A stretch of DNA of 64,000 nucleotides from Scortum barcoo (Eukaryota > Chordata > Actinopteri > Centrarchiformes > Terapontidae). The stretch spans positions 13,632,528 to 13,696,527 of the forward strand of contig CM041546.1 of assembly GCA_023238725.1 (NCBI GenBank), in the 5' to 3' direction. Each line of letters begins with the position of its first letter. The first letter of the stretch is position 1. Shown one piece after another: positions 1 to 19,700 of this stretch. A model generated the notes under the pieces. It had not been told where the DNA came from, ran no database searches, and was given only the letters and a program-made list of their open reading frames with translations. Position numbers and translations under genes: made by a program.

Positions 1-1740
1 TACAAGGGTTGTAGTAAATATATATAACTTTGAGTAGTAAGACATCATTGATAAAGGTGACAGTTAATGCTTATTCATGCTTGTAAATAGAGATTAAAAC
101 TTGTGTGATTGTATGGCTTTTATTTGACTTCTTTTTCTAATGATATTTCACTTTGGTAGAACACTTTGACTTTGTAGAAGCTGCAGAACTGGAAAACATC
201 CCATACTTAAAGCCTGTGCATCAGTGTGTTGTGGTATTCAAGCTCTTCTGTCCAACTCTGAATAGGAAACACATTTACACTGATATATGATATATCGTGA
301 CATATTATACACTTACATATATCTGAATGTCTTTTAAACTGGAAATATTGATTAATTTAGATTTAATCTAAAGTTTGGGTCAAGTGATACACTTAAAACT
401 ATTATAAAACAAATAATTTTGCCTTTAGGGTGCATTAAAGTGTGTGAAAATTAGGTTGTAGAATTTATTGATTCAGAGAAATGTAGTATGGGTACAACAT
501 AGAAAGAAATATGAAATATGTTGAAACAAATACATGGGAAGTTTGTTTAACCTAAACATACAATAAATATGCAACAACAGGTAATGTATGGCAAAACACA
601 GAAAAATGTCCACAGGATGTTGTTTGTGTGTAAGTATATGTGTAGGATTTGTGTATCGTCATCATGTACAGCAGAATGCTCATATGCAAGAATATATTTA
701 TTACTTCTCAGCTGCAGGAACAACACCACTAAATCAGGATGCAAAGTCCAAAACTCTTCTTCCAAAGTGAAATATTGTTTTAACGTTGCACACCCATTTT
801 ACACAGTACCTTTGATTCTGTAAAAATATTAACAAAAACTGTCAAGCCTGTTCTCTGAATGGCATCAACATGAAATCCTGGAGACTGCAGAAGATATTAT
901 ATAATGATGATGAATATTGCTGAGGAAAACATACATTATCTGAAACACTGAATATTGATGTGTTGTGAAATAAAAGTTCCATGAAAGAAGACTTTTTCCA
1001 CTGTTACTCTGTATATGTATCTTTTAAAACAAACTTTTTGTATATATTTTCCATGTGTATGTATTTACATTATGACATATATCTTAAGTGTGTGTCTGTG
1101 AGGTTAAAGTACACAGACCATTCATAGTTCATTATAAGGGGATTCATGTAGCATTGCTCCACATATTCATGTACATCAACCTTTCTTACTCATGCAAGCA
1201 GAATAATACTGGTATATAACAAGGAATTCATTTTTCATAGCGTTAATCTGCATCCAGCTTTTGTCAAGCTAAGCCTCTTCTGAAGGAAAAGGGGTGTGTC
1301 AAGGCTTAGTTTCAAAACTCAACTGCTCTGCACTGAAAAAACACAGAAATCTTAATATGGAGTCATGTTTTTTTGATTTGGTTTGTATCTAATGTGTCTG
1401 TGTTTGAGATGTTGATCTACCAACCCAGCATTTGTCGTGGAGTCAAAACTATTTCAAGGAAAGATCTTTAAAAGTTCATTTAGGGTAAGGATTACTCTAA
1501 TAGATGTATGTGAATAATTACAATTCTGTAAGTTTAAAAAAAAAAGAGAAAAAAAAAAGACCACCATCAACATTTTTACTATCCAAATCACAAAACACTG
1601 TTAGTCTAGAGGTTCTTAAGCCTTGCCCTGACTACTGAAATAAGAATAAGAAAACATTCAGTGAGATGTTCCTGTAATGTTATAATGGACATTCAGTATT
1701 AGATGTATCTAAACCAAGCAATGTGGAACAAAAGTAGAAT
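1..1740. other. Left-edge region without a recognised gene
   Basis: No reading frame here resembles a protein I know, and no splice-consistent exon was found on either strand. The sequence is AT-rich with short A and T tracts. A plus-strand AATAAA at 969-974 and the absence of coding signal would fit the 3' untranslated end of a rightward gene starting outside the window, but plain intergenic sequence fits equally well. Confidence 0.4.
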
Positions 1741-1750
1741 TAAATAGATC

Positions 1751-1756
1751 TTTATT
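1751..1756 (-). terminator. Polyadenylation signal of ndufa3
   Basis: On the minus strand this reads AATAAA, about 80 bases after the ndufa3 stop codon. It is the first such hexamer downstream and gives a short 3' UTR, as expected for a small nuclear-encoded mitochondrial gene. Confidence 0.65.
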
Positions 1757-1833
1757 GTGGGACAAGCGGAGCAGATACACAGAGACATAAGAACGAGAGG
1801 AACATCACAAGTGTTGATTGTGAGAATGTGAAG

Positions 1834-3115
1834 TTATAGTTTTTTAAGCCATTCCAAGTTGTTTCCTTTTGGTTCACATGGATGGGCAGGGACATCGGGC
1901 ATGTTTCCATCGTCTCGCACAGGGACTGCATTGGGATATTAAAGAAAGGAAGCTTTAAAATTTGATTAAACTGGTTGTGGAGTAAATAGTTAAAATTCCC
2001 AGAGCTTTATCACATGAAACAGCGTTATGTAGCATCTTTCATCAAACACAAACTGCTGTACTAACGATGGCAACAGTGTTTACCTGGGTAGTTGTATGGG
2101 ACAGATGAATTAATCATTGCAGAATATTTTGTGATGGGGCTGACGAATGGAAGAGCAACACCTGAGGAAAGAAAATTTTGATGAACTTTACACACATTAT
2201 ATTCATTATACTTTGTATATTGTGTTTATATTAATAACGTCCCGACAGCAGCTCATAAAGAAACAAAGAACACAGAGAGAGAGAGACCACCTACTACATT
2301 TAAGTTTATTTAAGTTTAAGAATCAGTTTACCAACTCTTATAGGATTTCTATGTTTTAAGCAGATGTCAGACAGGCAAAAAATCAACGGGAGCTTAGAGG
2401 CAGTGTTTGTTCATTGTGGGTCTAAGCCTTAGAGCATTAAATTAGTGACATAAAGAATGTTCTCAGATATGACCTCTTGTTGAGATTTGGGCAAAATCTG
2501 ACTTAAAATTAGAGAAACGTAGAGCAATAATAACCATGCTGTCTTGAAATGAAAATTTAGTCACCTGGAGAAACAATAAATTGTGAGCCTGGAAAGTCTA
2601 TTTGTTGTCATAATTTAGTCGTTATCTCAAGGCACATATGATATATATTGTAACTGTATGAGACTGAACTGAAAACAGGTAAAGCAAATATATATCTTAT
2701 TTTACATGTCTATATAAATAGAATATACACTGTACAGTGTCGTGCTCTGTCTCTCTATCACACCCAGCTGGTTACTGACCTAACAGTCCGATAGCACAGG
2801 AAACCACAATCACGGGCTCCTTGTTCCAGGCATTTTTCAGAAAGGCTCCGACTCCTGCAAACACAGAAAACAGCCTCAGACTCTCCACACAGTCGACCTG
2901 CAGTGAGCTAGCATTAGCCACCGTTAGCAACACACCCAAGGTCATATTTATCGTTTCATTTACATCATATATCAATATGTTAAAGTATCTCCGAGAGCTG
3001 TTTGGGGTCAATTTCAATGTCTAAAGTATCAGTGCATGCCGTCTGGAGACTGAGTTAGAGCTAGTTTCACCGGTCGGATGTAGAAAAGATGAAGAAACAT
3101 CCACGTACCCGCCAT
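1834..3115 (-). CDS. ndufa3: NADH dehydrogenase (ubiquinone) 1 alpha subcomplex subunit 3
   Basis: Accessory subunit (B9) of mitochondrial respiratory complex I, a small single-pass inner-membrane protein. Four coding exons with consistent phases: 3115-3109, 2854-2780, 2161-2084 and 1925-1834, giving 83 residues against 84 in human. Exon 1 carries only seven coding bases (ATGGCGG). Exon 2 encodes the family motif VGAFLKNAWNKEPV followed by a hydrophobic stretch that is the membrane segment. The last exon encodes the conserved tail VPVRDDGNMPDVPAHP and ends LEWLKKL. The gene is head to head with tfpt, about 640 bp between start codons, so a shared promoter is likely. Seen: exons, splice sites and frame. 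Known: family role. I am confident of the identity. Confidence 0.95.
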
Positions 3116-3414
3116 ATTGTCGTGTGTAGTTCCGACGGCGCGAGTGCTCATGGGAAATGTGGTAAATATGTAACTTACTAAGCGACGTGTAATTTCTGCG
3201 CCTGTCGCATAACAACAGCAGTTTTAGGAAGGAGGCGCAAACACTGCCTCGCTTTATGTTTGATTATTTATATTTATTGTATAAGTACGTGTATTTTCAG
3301 TGGGTAGTGTAATGTAACCTGGCCAAAATGCACCGTCTATAGACAAACATCTTAAATTCTCTGAACACACAGCTGCTGGGAAACAACAGTGTTTAGGAGT
3401 TTTCATTCATAAAT
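3116..3414. promoter_or_regulatory. Bidirectional promoter region of ndufa3 and tfpt, with tfpt 5' UTR exon
   Basis: The interval lies between the divergent genes. At 3149-3163 it holds CATGGGAAATGTGGT, whose reverse complement resembles the ZNF143/SBS promoter element (ACTACA..TCCCA). A GT donor (AAAT|GTGAGT) after 3414 probably ends a non-coding first exon of tfpt that joins the acceptor immediately before the tfpt ATG at 3754. The transcription start sites are inferred, not seen. Confidence 0.45.
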
Positions 3415-3753
3415 GTGAGTACCGGGTGGTTTGATACATTTTTTCTAATACGATAGTCCGTCAGTGGTGATACCAGGTTTTCGTCGAGCAAATATTTTCA
3501 TTATTACTGTAATGTAGTCAATGAAAGGTTGATGTTATTTGAAACTGTTCGTTTCAAGCTATCGTAGTTAAAAGGGATGTCTTTATTTTTCTGCTTTATG
3601 TGCCCGAACACCAAAAATATTCACTATTTCTTATATGTCATGAAAACTGAATGACAGGGTATATTTGATTTTTACCCCCACATGCTGTCCACTCTATGTT
3701 CATACATTTGTATAGACACACCGACACAACACTGATTCTCTGTTCCTCTGCAG

Positions 3754-6106
3754 ATGATGGAGGATTTCTCCGGTCTGGCTCTGCCTCCTTTGTTTGGAGG
3801 ACACATCCTGGAGGCAGAGCTGGAGCCTGGTGGGGTGGAGCTGGGACCAGGAGAGGTAATGTTAATTATCATGGTAATGTTCATTTGAGTGAGTGGAAAC
3901 GCTTACTCTCTAAACTAGCCCTGTTTTTAAAGACAGAAACTACAGTCATCCAGTGATCCAGCATTTCACTTAAATATACAATGAGTGTGATATATGCATG
4001 CCAACATTTTATTTTGTAGTTGTAACACACATTTATAAATTCTATTAGAGAAGATAAAATATTTGTAAATTAATCTCTTGACTTTCTGATATTTTGTAAA
4101 TTTTGGATTTGTATCTTATATATATTTTTTATTTTATGTTATTTGCACTCTTCCTACTTTGTAGTGCAACAGCTGCACAAAAAATTTCCTTGGGATAAAT
4201 TAAGTTCTGTCAGGTCTTTACACACACACACAATTTAATTGTAATTGATTCATCAACTGAAATGCTATTTTAGTGACAGCTGTTCATTTGAAACACTGAC
4301 AGCCAAACACACAAAACAGAAACAGAAAGTTTTTTCTCCAGGTGGAGCTGGGCCCAGGAGGCAATGAGCTGCTGGAGAGCACAACACAGGAGGATGAAGT
4401 GAGGAGAGCTCTTGACAAGAGGAAATATCTCGCTCTGAGCAGGAGATGCAAAGAAATTGAACAGGTGTGCGCAAGCTTGCATGTGCATGCAGATATGTGT
4501 GCTATTTCTTTGCACACACTTCCTGTTTGCATGTCTTGTGAAATATGAATATGTGTTATATTTTGGTTTATTGTACTTTAGTTCCTGATTTCTCAACTCA
4601 TTTTGTAGGTATGTACTGTTATGGTTTTTTCTTTCAAACCAACACTGATTTCTGATATATTTCATCCAGATCAACTGATATTATTATGGGAGGCTACTCT
4701 TTTCAGAAATGCCTTTTGCAGTATATTTATTTTTAATAGAGTGTGATACTCTCTGCTTTTCTTCATTAATACTGATACGAACTAATACTGATATACACCT
4801 TTAAAGCTCATATCAGCCAATGATGATGGTGTGTATCTGTGATCATTCCCAAATTTGTCTTATTCAGGTGAATCAGAAGATTCTTGGTCGCCTTCACCAA
4901 GTACAAAGAATTACACGACGCTTGAAGAAAGAGAGACGGTACAGAACCACTTCAGAGTGACTTAATTTTCTTTACTCTTTCGGAGACATATCCTATTTAA
5001 TGGTCCATCTGAAGAGGATGTTGATCTTACAGGTTTCTCATGAAGACTTTAGATGCTCATGGGGATGACTACAGAAATGCCCAGCTCACTATACTTCTAG
5101 AGGTGAGAATTCGATGGACAGGGGGCTGTAGTATGTGATGCATTTAATCGATCAGTTGATCAGATGCCACCTTTCTGATTTCATTTAAATCTGCATGATC
5201 ACCTCTCTCAGCTGCTGAGCCCCAATGATCCAATCCATATTAAGAAATCAGTACCTGTCTGCACTGGTTGAAAAAGGACCCATCAAGTACATGTTCAGTG
5301 GCCTGATAAAATGATATTAATTTGTTACAAAATAGCAGTTGACCATGGTTGGATTAACCTGTTACTTTTTGCCCCATTGACTGGAAAATGAGCATGTGAG
5401 CCTGTTATAAACAAAGATAATTAAGGTATTTTATCTAAGACTCTTCCAAAAGACAGGGCCACAAGAGTAAGTAGTGATGCAAAATTTGCTTTAGTTGATA
5501 CTGTATTTGAGCATAGTTAATTTGAGTCTTGGTCCTCTGAGGATCATGGAGCAGGCTGCCTGTTGATTAGTTTGAAGTACTAGAATGAATAAATGTACTC
5601 AAGCTCATTTAATGCCTTTAGGGTTTTAAGTTTTCATGTCCTCTTGTGTCAGGATGAGTCTGGCGCTCATTTAGATCCTGCTGCTGGAGTGGAGGATGAT
5701 CGGCTCAACGGCATGTCTGGCTCGACTTCATCTGTAGCATTGCATCACGCTGCTGGACCAAAAAAGAGGAGGCACCGAATTCCACGGCAAGAAAAGGATA
5801 AAGACCAACAGGTAGGCGAAGAGTTCTGCTGGACTGCTGCTGTCCATTCAAGTATGTTAATACATTGATCAATTTCTCATAATGACCTCTGTGTCTTGTT
5901 TTATGGATTTGTTTAATTTGGATGAACATGTAGGTTAAAATGCAGACGGGTCTTATTATGTACGTGTTCAAATAACTGACAGCACAAAATAGTTCAGTTT
6001 CTGTCAACTGAGTTTCTGCTTCTCCTCCCAGACTGAGCCAGACATGTCAGTGTTGGCAGAGACGCAGTTTGGAGAGATGCCCAGCCCGACCTCTCTGTCC
6101 CACTGA
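3754..6106 (+). CDS. tfpt: TCF3 fusion partner homologue, INO80 complex subunit
   Basis: Nuclear subunit of the INO80 chromatin remodeller. Six coding exons: 3754-3855, 4342-4464, 4868-4938, 5033-5102, 5653-5811 and 6032-6106, giving 199 residues against about 250 in human. Recognisable pieces in order are LALPPLFGGHILEAELE near the N terminus, the basic helical stretch RKYLALSRRCKEIEQ then LGRLHQVQRITRRLKKERR with coiled-coil character, RFLMKTLDAHGDDYR, and a basic nuclear-localisation-like KKRRHRIPRQEKDK. The start codon sits directly after a CAG acceptor, so the 5' UTR is spliced onto it, and a second ATG follows immediately. The fish protein lacks the long human C-terminal tail. The end of exon 1 and the start of exon 2 are near-identical (see findings). 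Confidence 0.93.
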
Positions 6107-7250
6107 TCGTCACGCTGCCCTGGATATGATGATGATGAAGGAGCACCCAGTTTCTTTAACTGTTTGATACGCTGCCTTTGTTCGGACAAGTTTTGTACTG
6201 TTTCTAGTTTTACTTCCAGCAGTTTTTTCAGACTGAATTAATGTGAGGTCAAATGAGACCTTATTCACCTGGTACACATTTGCTTTGTGTATATATTATT
6301 TTTGTTGCTGTATTTTTTACTAAGAGTTTATGACAACACATAATTATGTCCAGTGTAAAACTGTCATGGACAGCCATCTTTGGTAAATATCTTGCAGCCG
6401 AGATACAATGATAGTAGGGTGGCAAACTTGTGTAATTAATAGCTGTCACTATACATTCCTGGATACGATGAGTGATTTCATGATTTATTTTAGCTCAGTA
6501 AGCAGAGATAGTGATAATCAAAATTAAAGTATTACAGACTGCTATTTGGTCCTTATGCTGTGTTTTGTTTTGTTTTTTAAAGATTTTAAACTTCTGTTTT
6601 TAGAAAGGGTAAGTGTATGTATTTTGTTATGTTTTCTTATGTAGAACACAAGCAAACAAAGATTTTACTAGTTTTAATCACATCTGCCTAAACAATCACA
6701 ACTTTAACAACTACTAATGCAAAACTCTGTTGGGCATGTGTACTTTATGTTTCTATACAATAATTTTATATATACTATAATTTTTTAAATCTTGTGGACA
6801 GAAACATTAAGCTGTTTGTCTGTAAGTAGTTTCTTTAATTTGACGAAATCTTGGTCATGATTCATGTCACAGTCTTCTACAGAAGATGCAGTTTGCTTAG
6901 TTGTCATGGGGGTTAATTTCTTCACATCTCTTCTTTCCTAATTTCGTTGTCTTCTTCTGAATAAGGAAATTTACTATAAAACCCATGACGGTATCTACGG
7001 AACGAGGTTACGAGATATTACAGACAAACTAAATATATAAAAGTTTCATAAAACAAATATCGTGAATGTGAATCATTTTAATGTCAGGTTTCGATCATAA
7101 CTCTTGAGCCAATGACAGGACTCCTTTCCAGCGGAAGTATCTCGGTAACAGACGTGAGTTCCCCCCAATCAAATCACAGAGATTAGGTTTAGGGCGGGAC
7201 TAAAACGCGGAGGTGGGACTTTAGCTACCGTCCATCTTCAGCTACATTAC
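6107..7250. other. tfpt 3' UTR and intergenic region up to the cnot3 promoter
   Basis: No coding signal. An ATTAAA at 6523-6528 is the best candidate polyadenylation hexamer for tfpt, about 420 bases past its stop. The last 150 bases become GC-richer, with a CCAAT-containing stretch near 7166 and a GC box (GGGCGGG) near 7192, and probably form the cnot3 core promoter. Confidence 0.45.
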
Positions 7251-7992
7251 AGTGAGCGAGCTTGTCGAAAAGAAAACACAATTTGGAAGTAAAGAAGACT
7301 TTCTGGAATTAGTTTTGGCTGTATTTGAAAAAAAGACAAACGAAAGCCCATACCCTAGGTAAATGTCGTAAATAAGTATGAATTTAGATGGTTGGGTTGA
7401 CCCAGTTTCCCTTTTTCCTAAATTTGGCGAGCTAAGCTGCTAGCTAGCATTTTATGCATTAGCTAGCCAGACAGTTAGCCACATTAGCTCGCAGGTTAGC
7501 GATGTGAACGGATTCTGATATATTGTAACTTTCATAACTCAAAGCCACAATATAAAGGCTGCACCGGACCCCAGAATAATGATGCATGAATCTGACATAT
7601 GTCCATCATCATAGTTGTTTTGGTTGTTTTAGTAACCGAGCGAGCTGGACGAGCTAACAGCCTGGTAACGTTAGCTCGGGGACGCTAGCAGGCTAGGTGG
7701 CTAATTTTAGCTGACAACCATGTCAGTCGTGTTAGTATCATCTAGATTGACGAATCTACAGTGATAATCAAAGGACTACACAAGAGCTCTGGTGTAAAAT
7801 GTCTTTAAATGCTCAATGAATAAGGTGATTTGTGCAGCTAACGTCAGCTAGCTGAAGTTAACGTCAGCTGCACTCTCAGGAAGCGATGTGCAGATGTTGC
7901 TCTGTTGGAGGGATGTCTTGTATTGATGCACGTTTTCTTTGCGTAGCTAACTTTGTGACAGACGGAATGTGGACAGTGTCGTAGTCAGAGCC
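7250..7992 (+). promoter_or_regulatory. cnot3 5' UTR exon, first intron and leader of exon 2
   Basis: A donor (CCCTAG|GTAAAT) after 7358 probably ends a non-coding first exon. An acceptor AG at 7960-7961 would open the exon carrying the ATG at 7993. The intron between is unusually rich in GCTAGC, TTAGC and AACGTTAGC words (about 7430-7880) and in CpG, which is often seen around teleost promoters. Transcript ends are inferred. Confidence 0.5.
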
Positions 7993-14689
<6,697 letters not shown>

Positions 14690-16640
14690 CGGACAGAGGG
14701 ACACGAAAGGACAGAGAGACAAAACGTGCTGCTGTTGACATTCCGAGACTGAACTTCAAACTGTGGATAGAGATTGTGATGTGTAGTAGAAACCCTCTCC
14801 TAAAAGGGAGACTGGTGTCTGTATAGGCTGCATCTTGATGTGAAGCCCTCGCTCCTTGTGTAGCGCTTTGCTTTTGACAAAAATGCCCTGTGGGCCTGAT
14901 CAAATGCATCGCGCTGCGTGAGCTGGGAGGGCTCTCACTAGAGATCTGCGTTTGTGCCTGTCTGTGTGCACACTCAGTATGTGGCATTAGGAAAGCCTAC
15001 CCCATGCATGTTTCTCATGTTTTGTTTTCTTTTTCCGTTTCAACAAGATTCTCTGTACCACCTACCCAACATGAGCCTGGAAGCCTTTGACTTGACACAA
15101 AACAAACCTTGGATTTGATTGTTGAGTATACTGCCCTTCTTGTATTTACTGTAATTTGGTGGTTTAGAATGGGGAGGTACAGTGGACATTTAGTCATGGT
15201 ATGTAGGACTGGCTTCTTTTAAGACCCTACGATGCCTGTTGAATATGGTCACTATTAGAGATAGTGAGCGTTTATCAATAGTTTTATTGATATTGTCTTG
15301 GTCGATTAAAACGCTGATTGAGAGTGACCACAGGGCCTCTCCCTGTGACAGGGAAAGAGTCCTTATTGGACATGGATTAAATTGCTATGCAATTGAACTG
15401 GTCTCTGACTCCCTCTCTTTACAAATAAAATGTTTTTAAGTTAATCTGTCAAAGAAAATGCATTATTATGGCGCATTCATGTTTGTGACAAATTAATAAA
15501 CTTGTAAAATAAACCTTAAAAATAGGGTTTGAGATGTTAATCTACTTGATGTTTGATTCTTGCGCTGATTGAGGAATTCTCATCATCCTCAATGCTAAAG
15601 GCCACACTAAGCGTAGTGAATGTACCTGTACCCAAATCACCTCTTAATTACTCTTAAAATACACAGATAGCATTAGATAATGAATCTGAGTTTGGTTTGA
15701 GTCAACTTCCCACCTTTAGTTAAGGTTTTATTCTATTCTGTTTGTACATCATTCTGAAATCCACTGTGTTCAATGTACCACCTGATATTTTGAGTGGGAA
15801 ACCTATACAGTAAATGTGCACTGAAACTGTTTACATGTAGAGAGAAAACACAGGAATCCTAAAATTCTGGTGGTAGATTTAACTTATGGGTCAAGTAAGA
15901 AATGTCTCCTCTGCTGTGGTTGTTCATGTGCTACCCTGAAGAACAATAAGATTTAATCTGGTTCTAGTGTGGGACAGATCCCACCTTTTCTTGGCAGTTT
16001 GAATGGGGAGTGTTAAACTGAATCAGATTTTTTCCATTTAAGCAACCATGAAAACTTAAGATCTGTGCTGCAGTTAAAATTTTATGTTATGTGTGATTAG
16101 TTTTCAGGCTTTTTTGGGGAGGGAAGGGGGAAAACAAAGGAAAATACAGCAAAGATATGAGAGATTTGCCTTTTATAGATTCTATTTTTTGGGCTTTTAA
16201 AGGTTTTCAGAAAGGGAAGGTCAGTTAAGAAATTGCTAAAATGTGAATTTCAAGACGTATTTACAATTTTTTCTCATCACAGTTCTGCATGGGAAATGTC
16301 ATAAAAACGGGGTTATAACAGGATTGTACAATTTCAATAAATACTTTTAAGAAATTACAAGTCAGTGTGTGGTGTAAAGTCCTGTCATTCCCTCATGGAA
16401 TATGGATTCACTTATTTTCCACTGATTTTAATGAGATTTTGCTTTCTCTCTTTTGGTAAATTGCTGGTTTTAATTTTGAAAACAAAGAAATAAAAGTGCA
16501 GACACACTACCCAAATTTTAACATACAGGGTTGAACACCTTAAGTTAAGCTAATTAGTTAAATAGCTACAAACAACATTTTTCCTTCTCCAAGGAAGACA
16601 GGACACTTTCTGAAATCTTCACGTTTTATTAAAATGGAAA
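14690..16640. other. Convergent 3' UTRs of cnot3 and prpf31
   Basis: Plus-strand polyadenylation hexamers for cnot3 lie at 15424-15429, 15495-15500 and 16336-16341 (all AATAAA), suggesting alternative 3' ends up to about 1.65 kb of UTR. The minus-strand AATAAA for prpf31 is at 16625-16630, about 140 bases past its stop. The longest cnot3 3' UTR would come within about 300 bases of the prpf31 3' end, so antisense overlap is possible. No other gene is seen. Confidence 0.5.
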
Positions 16641-16770
16641 AAACAAATCAAAAAGTAAAAACAATACCGAACAAAGCACAATGTCTGACGAATGTGAAAA
16701 TATATCACCCTGCAGTGATGAGTGCAACTGTCCATGTGTGGGATGGTGGGGTGTGTGTGTCTTAGCGTGT

Positions 16771-19700
16771 TCACATCTTAGTCTCCTTCTTGACTTTGAG
16801 GAACTCTGCCATGTTCGAGAAGTATTTCTGGTTGGCTTCAGCCACCTTCTTCTCTGCAGCCTGTGGGTTCACGATCTCCAGCCCCTGTAGAGGAGAGTGC
16901 AACAGTTGGTAACCAAAATAAACCCGAATGCCGCTCAGGAGACATTCAAGAGAATAGGACGTTCGTTTTTTTTACCTGCAGAGGAGTGAACGCTACACTG
17001 GAGCTGGTTCCTGAGGAGCGGTCTCTGACTGTAGATTTTCCTCCATATGTCATGCTCTGTTTCTGCAACGTCCTCTGTTGTGTGCAACAAGAAATTACAG
17101 AGTTAAGAGACTGAACAAGAAAAATAAAAATCAGTGAAAATGAAATGAAAATGAGCCATGAGTGAGTTTACCTGGAGGGATTTGGAGATTCTGGCCTTGG
17201 TGGCCTCATTGACCTGAGCCTGCCTGACGCGCCCGCTGCCGCTCTTCCCTAGCTGACCCAGACTGAAGCCCAGGTCCTCTTGATACGCGTCGTCTTCAAT
17301 CTGCAACACCACATCACAAATTAAGCTTCAAGTCTCACTGCTTAATCTTCTCTCACTAATGCACTGATGTTAAACAATATAAAAACCTAATCTACCTCAA
17401 ACTTTATCTTAATGCAAGCCTATCAGTGATTATTTTAGATTAAGCTCTGCAGTGTTTCAAAACCTCCCTCTGCCTTAGAGGAAAGCCATTAACTCACTAT
17501 TATGAACTGACTGATAAAACATCTGTTAGGTGACAAGGACACAGCAAAGGCACACTGGTGTGATTATGAATGTTGGTCTGAACTTTCCATTGGATATTTC
17601 TGAAGTTGGAGATTTTTGGTCACAGATAAGAGAAAAAATTAGACCACCAACTATTGTTTCTACTCTTCTGGTAAAAATGCAAAAGGTGCTTATTTGAGAG
17701 CTTTGGTAAAGACAAACACTGAAAACATTAAACCTAACACTGTTAAATAGAAGTAAAACTCACAGCTTGTATAGTTAAACATGAGGCAAGAGATATAGCA
17801 TGAAAATATCTACCGACCTCTGCGAAGGTCATCCTGTTGGCATGTTTCCTGATCTCAGTCAGCCCAAGACGCTCCTTCATCTTTCGATACCTTCAGGAAA
17901 AGAGACAAGAGCAGTGGAGTTGGTTATACTACACATATTTAGATTTGATGCTGCTATTCTAAACTTGGCTGTGCAAGGTATGTAAGTGTCTTATTGTGCT
18001 GCTGGTCTTGTGCTTCTGCTTTAGTCTGATTTGAACTGAAAGGCAAAGCAAGCGTATTGCTCTCCACGTTTTTCTAAATCTGTGGCTGTTCATCTGGGGT
18101 CTTCATGTGTACAGTAGTTCTGTTCTGTACCTCCGTCCTCCTCTCTTCTTTCTCTGTCCGTCCAGCGGGGCTGGCAGCGGTTTAACCTGCTTCACTGGTG
18201 GAGGCTCCTGCCATTTATCAAACTTCCTCTCTATTTCTTCTTTTAGATCATAGCCAACCTGCAAAAAGGATAGAAAGGTTAATGAAAGGAGTCAGAAATT
18301 ACTTAAAATTTCTTTAATATTGTTGCATGCAAAAAACAAATGTTAAAATATTTGTCAAAGCTATTTTCTTAAATTAGTGACAGTGTCGAAGAGGTGTAAT
18401 TTCAACTAAATGGAAATGGCTGAGGCTTCTCATGTTGTGTCAGGCTGCATTTTATTTTAAGACAAAATGTTGGTGAGTTTGAGTTTGTTTCGTAGCTCAC
18501 ATTTAATCATAAATTCATTTGAAAAATCACCTTGCCATCTGAGCTCTCATGGAAACTGTCCACTCGGGCAGCCAGAGTGCACTTTGCAGCCACCAGACGA
18601 GCTGCCTTCCTCCTGAGGTCCTGATGCAAGAAAATGAAAGTTTTAGCTACAAGAGTTAAATGCACAACAACACTTTGATCTCTATGTCCATCCTGATATA
18701 TTTACTGACAGGTGGCAGCGACTGCACAACATCACAGTGGTAGATGAAGCCTGTGTGGGGCAGCAACGAGGTGCTGCTGAAGCCCGACAGGGTTCTTCTC
18801 TGAGCTCCCAGCAGCATCAGGTTACAGGCTGGCATCTTGGAGAGGTTAGTGAGGCCGCCAGCGATTCCTGCAGCCAGAGAGAAAAAAAAAAAAAAAAGGG
18901 TGAACAAAAATGTTTTGGGATAAATAGCAACGCTAATCTACATCTGGAACCTCAATATATGCCAGTGATTTATATGTTACATGTATCTTTCTGTGTCTTT
19001 TACCCATGATCTTGGCTGCAGTTGACGCTCCAACAATGATGGACAGATTTGGGGCAATGAATGACATTCTGGACTCAACATATTCATATATCCTGTGTTT
19101 GGACTGGTTTAGTTCCAGAGCCATGTCACATGCCTCTTCTAGCTGCTTCAGTTCATCCTCACTTAGCAGTGACCTGAGACCATGAAAAAATACCAAGTCA
19201 ACATATTGATAAGTATTTAACTTGCAACTGTTGTCTTCAACATCCTGTGGATGGGGGCAATAAGAATTGACTCACCCCTGTGTGGTTGAGGCTGTGACAC
19301 TGACAACCATAATAGTGGCGTTGGTGAGGATCTGCTGCAGAGTTTCATTGTTCTTGCACTTCTCCAGATTGTTTCCCAACTCCTGAGTAGAAAACACAGA
19401 TGCAGAATATCAGACTAAAATGTGCCAGAAAACAAGAGAACTTGTCTGAGGGTGTAACTACTGTGAGGTCATAAAAAAACTTTTAAATATAACATTGACC
19501 CATCAGATCAATCCATGTAATTTCTTTAATGAGAGGTAATACAAATTACTTTATCATGATATCAGATATAATCTGGAGCCACAAATTCCTTAATTCATTG
19601 TTTCCAAAAACTTATGAATATAGAAACTGCTGCAGAACAATTTAATTTCATTATTGGCTATCTACAGATCTGATTCCATAGATTTATCAATGAATGTTGA

